This document shows positions 60,363 through 64,000 of a DNA stretch of 64,000 nucleotides, one piece after another; position 1 is the stretch's first letter; every line of letters starts with the position of its first letter. Origin of the DNA: Kitasatospora acidiphila (GTDB lineage Bacteria > Actinomycetota > Actinomycetes > Streptomycetales > Streptomycetaceae); NCBI RefSeq assembly GCF_006636205.1, contig NZ_VIGB01000003.1:7938501-8002500 (forward strand), written 5' to 3'. The position numbers were made by a program, and so were the translations under genes. The notes under the pieces were generated by a model that searched no databases, had not been told where the DNA came from, and worked only from the letters and a program-made list of their open reading frames with translations.

Positions 60363-60536
60363 TCACGGCTCCGGAACGGCGTCGCCCCCGAGGGCCGCGG
60401 CCCGCAGCGCGGCCGCGAGGCGGACGACGGGCTCGCTCGGCGGCTGCGGAAGCCGGGCCAGCAGCAGGCGCCGCAGCTCCAGCGGCCCGCCGCGCACCGG
60501 CAGGGCGCGCACGCCGGGTGGCGCGGCGGCAGCCAT
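60363..60536 (-). pseudogene. Possible C-terminal remnant of a LysR-type regulator
   Basis: The minus strand reads PPGVRALPVRGGPLELRRLL then LLARLPQPPSEPVVRLAAAL, like the last 55 residues of LysR regulators. No DNA-binding or core domain is nearby. The rest of 60,307-60,595 shows no gene. Confidence 0.35.
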
Positions 60537-60595
60537 CGCCGGGGACGGACGCGGGCTGAACTGCTGCTGTCATCGGCGTGTGCAAGAGTCTGCCC

Positions 60596-61513
60596 ATGCT
60601 CGAAATCGTGGTGCAGACGGAGAACTGGGAGCGGCACGTCCGCGTGTCCGCCGAGGAACTGGCCGGGCTGGTCCGGCGGATCGGTGATGCCGGGGACCGG
60701 TTCCTGGTGATCCAGCGGGTGCCCGACCTGCCCGACGTCTTCGCTCAGGTCTGGCACGAGGCGGGCGGTGACTACACGCTGGAGTACCGCGACGGCGCTG
60801 CCGACCGGCACTTCCAGGCGATGGCCCAGACCCCGGAGACCGTGATCGCGGCGCTCACCGGCTGGGCTCGCCAGGTGGCCGGCTGGGAGGCCGAACTGGC
60901 CTGGGCGCGGCTTGATTTGGGGCCGAGCAAGGAGATCCCGCCGCTCGATCTCGACGAGGCCGAGCGGCGAGAGTTGGAGCAGCGGGTCCGCGTGGTGCTC
61001 GTCGGCGGCTATGCCTCCCGCGCCGACCTGACCGAGCTCGCCGAGGAGTACCTGGTCACCGCGGACCGCCGACCCGTCTCGCGCGAGCAGGCGACGGCCC
61101 TGGTCGACCGGCTGTGGCTGGAACGCGTTGCGGAGCAGGCCGGTTGGCAGGGCGTCACCGACCCCGAGCGGCTCACCCGCGCCTTCACCGCGCTGGACGA
61201 GGCCGGCATCACCGCCCGCGAGAACTTCACCTGCTGCCGGAGCTGCGGCCAGTCCGAGATCGGCGCCGAGGGCGGGCCCGATGCCCGCGGCTTCGTCTAC
61301 TTCCACACCCAGTGCACGGACTCCGCTGCGGCCGGCCACGGACTGACGCTCCTCTACGGCGGGTTCGACGGCGCTGCGGAGACCACCGCGGCCATCGGCC
61401 ACGAGGTCGTCGCAGCCCTGGAGGCGGTCGGCCTCCCCACTGAGTGGAACCACGACCCGGGCCGCGCCATCACCGTCACACCGCTGGACTGGCACCGGCG
61501 CCTGGTCGGCTGA
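60596..61513 (+). CDS. DUF6891-like protein
   Basis: Protein of 305 residues. The C-terminal half (ALDEAGITARENFTCCRSCG, GFVYFHTQCTDSAAAG, LTLLYGGFDGAAETTAAIGH) is the conserved DUF6891 part, with CCRSCG as a possible metal site. The N-terminal half (VVQTENWERHVRVSAEELAG, VFAQVWHEAGGDYTLEYRDG) is an immunity-like beta domain. Function unknown. A GTG at 60578 is an alternative start. Confidence 0.8.
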   Translation: MLEIVVQTENWERHVRVSAEELAGLVRRIGDAGDRFLVIQRVPDLPDVFAQVWHEAGGDYTLEYRDGAADRHFQAMAQTPETVIAALTGWARQVAGWEAELAWARLDLGPSKEIPPLDLDEAERRELEQRVRVVLVGGYASRADLTELAEEYLVTADRRPVSREQATALVDRLWLERVAEQAGWQGVTDPERLTRAFTALDEAGITARENFTCCRSCGQSEIGAEGGPDARGFVYFHTQCTDSAAAGHGLTLLYGGFDGAAETTAAIGHEVVAALEAVGLPTEWNHDPGRAITVTPLDWHRRLVG

Positions 61514-61759
61514 GGGGTGAGGCATTCCTCCGAGTTGATGCATGTCGGCGCGCAAGTGCCGTGAATGTGCGCATGTATCGCCGGGCGTCTCGCCAGGATC
61601 CGGCGCCTTCCCGGTGACCTGCGGGAATGCCATCATGGGCCTGCCCAACTCGTCGTGAACGCGCCTTCGTTGGACGAAAACCCCAACCATGCGGTGACGC
61701 GGCACAGCCATGTCGTCAACCGGCTCCCCCCGAAGCCGCTTGAAGGAAAGGGGAATCCC

Positions 61760-62224
61760 GTGCGCGGACTTGTTCGCCGGATCGCACCGGTGCTGGCGGC
61801 CGTCACCATGGCCGGCGGCGTCACCCTGGCCTCGGCGACCAACGCCTCGGCCAGCGGATGGGGTTGCTCGGGCAACGAGGTCAGCGGCTCGCCGTACGCG
61901 CTCCCGGCGACCGGCACGGCGTTCAGCTACGTGCACCTGTACTGGGATGCCTCGACCGGCGAGAACTGCGCGGTCAACGTGAAGGCCGGAAGCCTCTACG
62001 GCGTGTCGACCTACACCGGCATCACCCTCATCGAGTGCTCGCAGACCGTCGGCGGCGGCGCCTGCACCGCCATCGACGAGAACGACGACTGGAAGGACTA
62101 CAGCTACTACGCCGGTCCGGTCCGCGTGTCGGCCGCCGGCCACTGCATCGGCGTCGTCGCGGAAACCGAGAACACCGCCAACATCTCCGCCCTCTGGCAG
62201 AGCCAGGCCTTCCACTGCGGCTGA
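61760..62224 (+). CDS. Small secreted protein
   Basis: Protein of 154 residues from a GTG after GAAAGGGGA. A Sec signal (APVLAAVTMAGGVTLASATN, cleavage near ASA-SG) and a mature part with five Cys (WGCSGNEVSGSPYALP, ENCAVNVKAGSLYG, AAGHCIGVVAETE). It resembles spore-associated or extracellular streptomycete proteins of unknown function. Confidence 0.82.
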   Translation: MRGLVRRIAPVLAAVTMAGGVTLASATNASASGWGCSGNEVSGSPYALPATGTAFSYVHLYWDASTGENCAVNVKAGSLYGVSTYTGITLIECSQTVGGGACTAIDENDDWKDYSYYAGPVRVSAAGHCIGVVAETENTANISALWQSQAFHCG

Positions 62225-62328
62225 TCGACCGGGCTGTACGACCCCTGACGGCCTGCGAGGGCGGCTCCGGCTGCTCTCGCATGTCCCGTTGACGGCGCCC
62301 GCTCGCCCTGTCCTCACCCCGCCGGCTG

Positions 62329-63564
62329 TCACTCCCGGCCGCGCACCGCTCGGGCTGCCCGTTCTGCCAGTCGGCCCGCGAAGCCGAGGCGTTCCAGGCG
62401 GGTGCCGTTGGCGACGGCGGCGCGGTCGAGTTCCTCCATCAGCCGGCGGGAGCGGTGTTCCAGATCGAGTTCGTCCAGGATGCGGTCGGCCTCGGCGAGG
62501 AGGGCGCCGTGGAGCTGCCAGGCCAGGGGGTGTTCCTGGATGCGGCGGAGCATCTGCTGGGCGAGGTGGTCGCGGATGGTCCAGGCGGCCGCGAGGTCGG
62601 AGGTGAGGCGGTCCTCGGCCTCCTGGGCGCTGCGGCCCACCTGGTCGGTCACCATGACGGCGAAGCTGACCAGCGCGCCGCCCAGGTGGGCGAGCAGTTC
62701 CTCCATGCCGAGGGCCAGTTCCGGGGCCAGCAGTTGTTCGTCCTCGCCGCGCCGCTTGGCGAGGTCGGTGAGCGAGCGGGCCAGCACCCGGATCACCACG
62801 ACGCAGATCTCCAGGGTGTCCAGGCCGGTGCGCAGCACGAGGCGGGAGAGCAGGCCCTCGCGGATCCGGGGGTTGAACCGCAGGCTGTCCTCGGCCTGGC
62901 GCAGGGCCGCGTCGACGTCGGCGATCGCCTGGTCGAGTTCGCGGGCCTCGTGCAGCCGGGCGGCGGCGCGCGCCACCGGGGTCGGGCGGCCGAGCTCCTC
63001 GGCGATCTCCAGCAGCAGGTGGCGGGCCCGGCGGGCCAGGTCCTCGATGGACTCGCCGGCGGTGTCCACCCAGACCGGCGGCGCGAGCACCAGGTTGAAG
63101 AGCAGCCCGACCACCGCGCCGATCAGGGTCTCCAGCACCCGGTCCCAGGCCTGGGTCCCCACTTGGGTGACGCCGAGGATCAGCATCGCGCTGATCGCCA
63201 CCTCGCTGACGAACTCGTCGACCCGCACCAGGTGGCCGATCATCAGCGAGGCCACGATGATCAGCGCCAGGCTCCACCAGGACAGCCCGACCACCGCACT
63301 GAACAGGACCGCGATCAGCACCCCGACGACCACCGAGGCGATCCGGCGGATGCTGGTGGTCAGCGTGGAGTAGACGGTCACCTGCACCACCAGCAGCGCG
63401 GTGAGCGGTGCGGTCAGCGGGGCGCGCTGGCTGCTCAGGTGCACTGCCACGATGTAGGCGATGGTGGCCGCGGCGGTTGCCCGGATGGCCTGATCGACCA
63501 CTGGCTGTCGCAGCCACTGCTTCACCGTTGCCGCCGTGAGCGGCTCACTGGGTGCGAGGGGCAT
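62329..63564 (-). CDS. FUSC-family membrane protein (aromatic acid exporter-like)
   Basis: Protein of 411 residues. About six N-terminal membrane segments (TIAYIVAVHLSS, ALLVVQVTVYSTLTTSIRRI, LALIIVASLMIGHLVRVDEF, AISAMLILGVTQVG, LIGAVVGLLFNLVLAPPVW) are followed by a long helical cytoplasmic part (AAARLHEARELDQAIADVDA). This is the half-size FUSC layout. Substrate unknown. Confidence 0.9.
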   Translation of the reverse strand: MPLAPSEPLTAATVKQWLRQPVVDQAIRATAAATIAYIVAVHLSSQRAPLTAPLTALLVVQVTVYSTLTTSIRRIASVVVGVLIAVLFSAVVGLSWWSLALIIVASLMIGHLVRVDEFVSEVAISAMLILGVTQVGTQAWDRVLETLIGAVVGLLFNLVLAPPVWVDTAGESIEDLARRARHLLLEIAEELGRPTPVARAAARLHEARELDQAIADVDAALRQAEDSLRFNPRIREGLLSRLVLRTGLDTLEICVVVIRVLARSLTDLAKRRGEDEQLLAPELALGMEELLAHLGGALVSFAVMVTDQVGRSAQEAEDRLTSDLAAAWTIRDHLAQQMLRRIQEHPLAWQLHGALLAEADRILDELDLEHRSRRLMEELDRAAVANGTRLERLGFAGRLAERAARAVRGRE

Positions 63565-63715
63565 GCTCCGGCTCCTTCCCGCGCGCCGGCTCGCTCAGTG
63601 CCGCTGCATGGAATTGGCACCCGGATGCCCGGGCTGAATGATCATCAGATAGCGGGCCGGACGTAGCCGACAATCGGATGGCGACTGATGATCGAGGTCA
63701 GGCACAATGCCAGCC

Positions 63716-64000
63716 ATGACTGCTGACCCGACGCCGGGAGCGAAGCCCGCCGAGCGTGCGCTGCGGCATGTCGCCGGGCTCGCCGGCGGGCCCCCGCTGG
63801 ACCGTCGGCTGCCGCTGACGCTCAACTTCCACCCCGACCGGCTGGTCGACGGCGAGCCGATCCTGGCCCGGATGGCGGCGGACGGCGTCTACCGCTCGCA
63901 GTTCAGCACCGGTACCAGCAACGGCGGGCTGAGCGCCTTTCCCGGCGGCGACCGCTGGCGCTGGGAGAGCCGGATCTTCGGCGAGGCCTACGACGCGACC
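63716..64000 (+). CDS. DUF3626 protein (3' end outside window)
   Basis: The frame is open from the ATG at 63716 to the window end, 95 codons. LTLNFHPDRLVDGEPILARM, DGVYRSQFSTGTSNGGLSAF and PGGDRWRWESRIFGEAYDA are the DUF3626 signature. Function unknown. Confidence 0.88.
   Translation, partial: MTADPTPGAKPAERALRHVAGLAGGPPLDRRLPLTLNFHPDRLVDGEPILARMAADGVYRSQFSTGTSNGGLSAFPGGDRWRWESRIFGEAYDAT

Noticed and set aside
60296..63517. 1073-codon open frame on the minus strand
   Set aside because: Arg/Pro/Gly-rich composition; it covers the real FUSC gene in another frame and the DUF6891-like gene on the other strand.

Overview
The window is high-GC actinobacterial DNA, most like Streptomyces or a close relative (Streptomycetaceae). 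The evidence is codon use with G/C at third positions, GTG/TTG starts, many ATGA/GTGA stop-start overlaps, a Streptomyces-style iron box and PHO box, and typical streptomycete families (DUF3626, DUF5937-like, GlxA, SHOCT, membrane-anchored XRE proteins). No rRNA, tRNA, CRISPR array or intact insertion sequence was seen.

Bases 1-31,637 (minus strand) hold one nearly gap-free operon for a phage-tail-like contractile injection system (eCIS). In transcription order it encodes: a small receiver-like protein; a DUF4255 tail terminator; an Ig-like/carboxypeptidase-regulatory-like protein; sheath 1; tube 1; sheath 2 with a proline insert; tube 2; a small Afp6-like protein; a LysM hub protein; a gp27/gpD-like hub; a gp5-like spike; a PAAR tip; gp25; baseplate J; a tail-protein-I-like wedge with an N-terminal repeat domain; four divergent paralogues of an undescribed family; the tape measure; an AAA+ ATPase; two tandem DUF4157 (HEVTH) proteins; and a partial TPR protein. 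A degenerate NarL-type regulator lies just upstream (31,883-32,551), and a 24-bp palindrome sits 20 bp before the first operon start. I see no classical receptor-binding tail fibre.

Bases 33,001-45,935 carry a multicopper oxidase, an iron-box-controlled ABC substrate-binding lipoprotein, a GlxA-type regulator divergent from small redox-type enzymes, a RidA protein, an ArsR regulator divergent from a flavin reductase with an operator between them, a DUF72 protein with acylphosphatase, a secreted G1 glutamic peptidase, a secreted repeat protein, a membrane-anchored XRE protein, a PLDc_N/SHOCT protein and a methyltransferase.

Bases 46,041-64,000 carry an HxlR regulator, a small secreted protein, a VWA protein with a membrane partner, a tautomerase, a GH16-like protein, a PHO-box-preceded phosphoesterase with a lipoprotein, an aldo/keto reductase divergent from an ArsR-type regulator, an MBL hydrolase and TetR regulator flanking an amidase remnant, a tandem-GNAT protein, a DUF6891-like protein, a secreted protein, an FUSC exporter and the start of a DUF3626 gene.

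Six otherwise good genes are broken by nine apparent single-base losses, each in a run of G or C. All nine shift in the same direction and each is repaired by one base, so assembly error is as likely as true gene decay.
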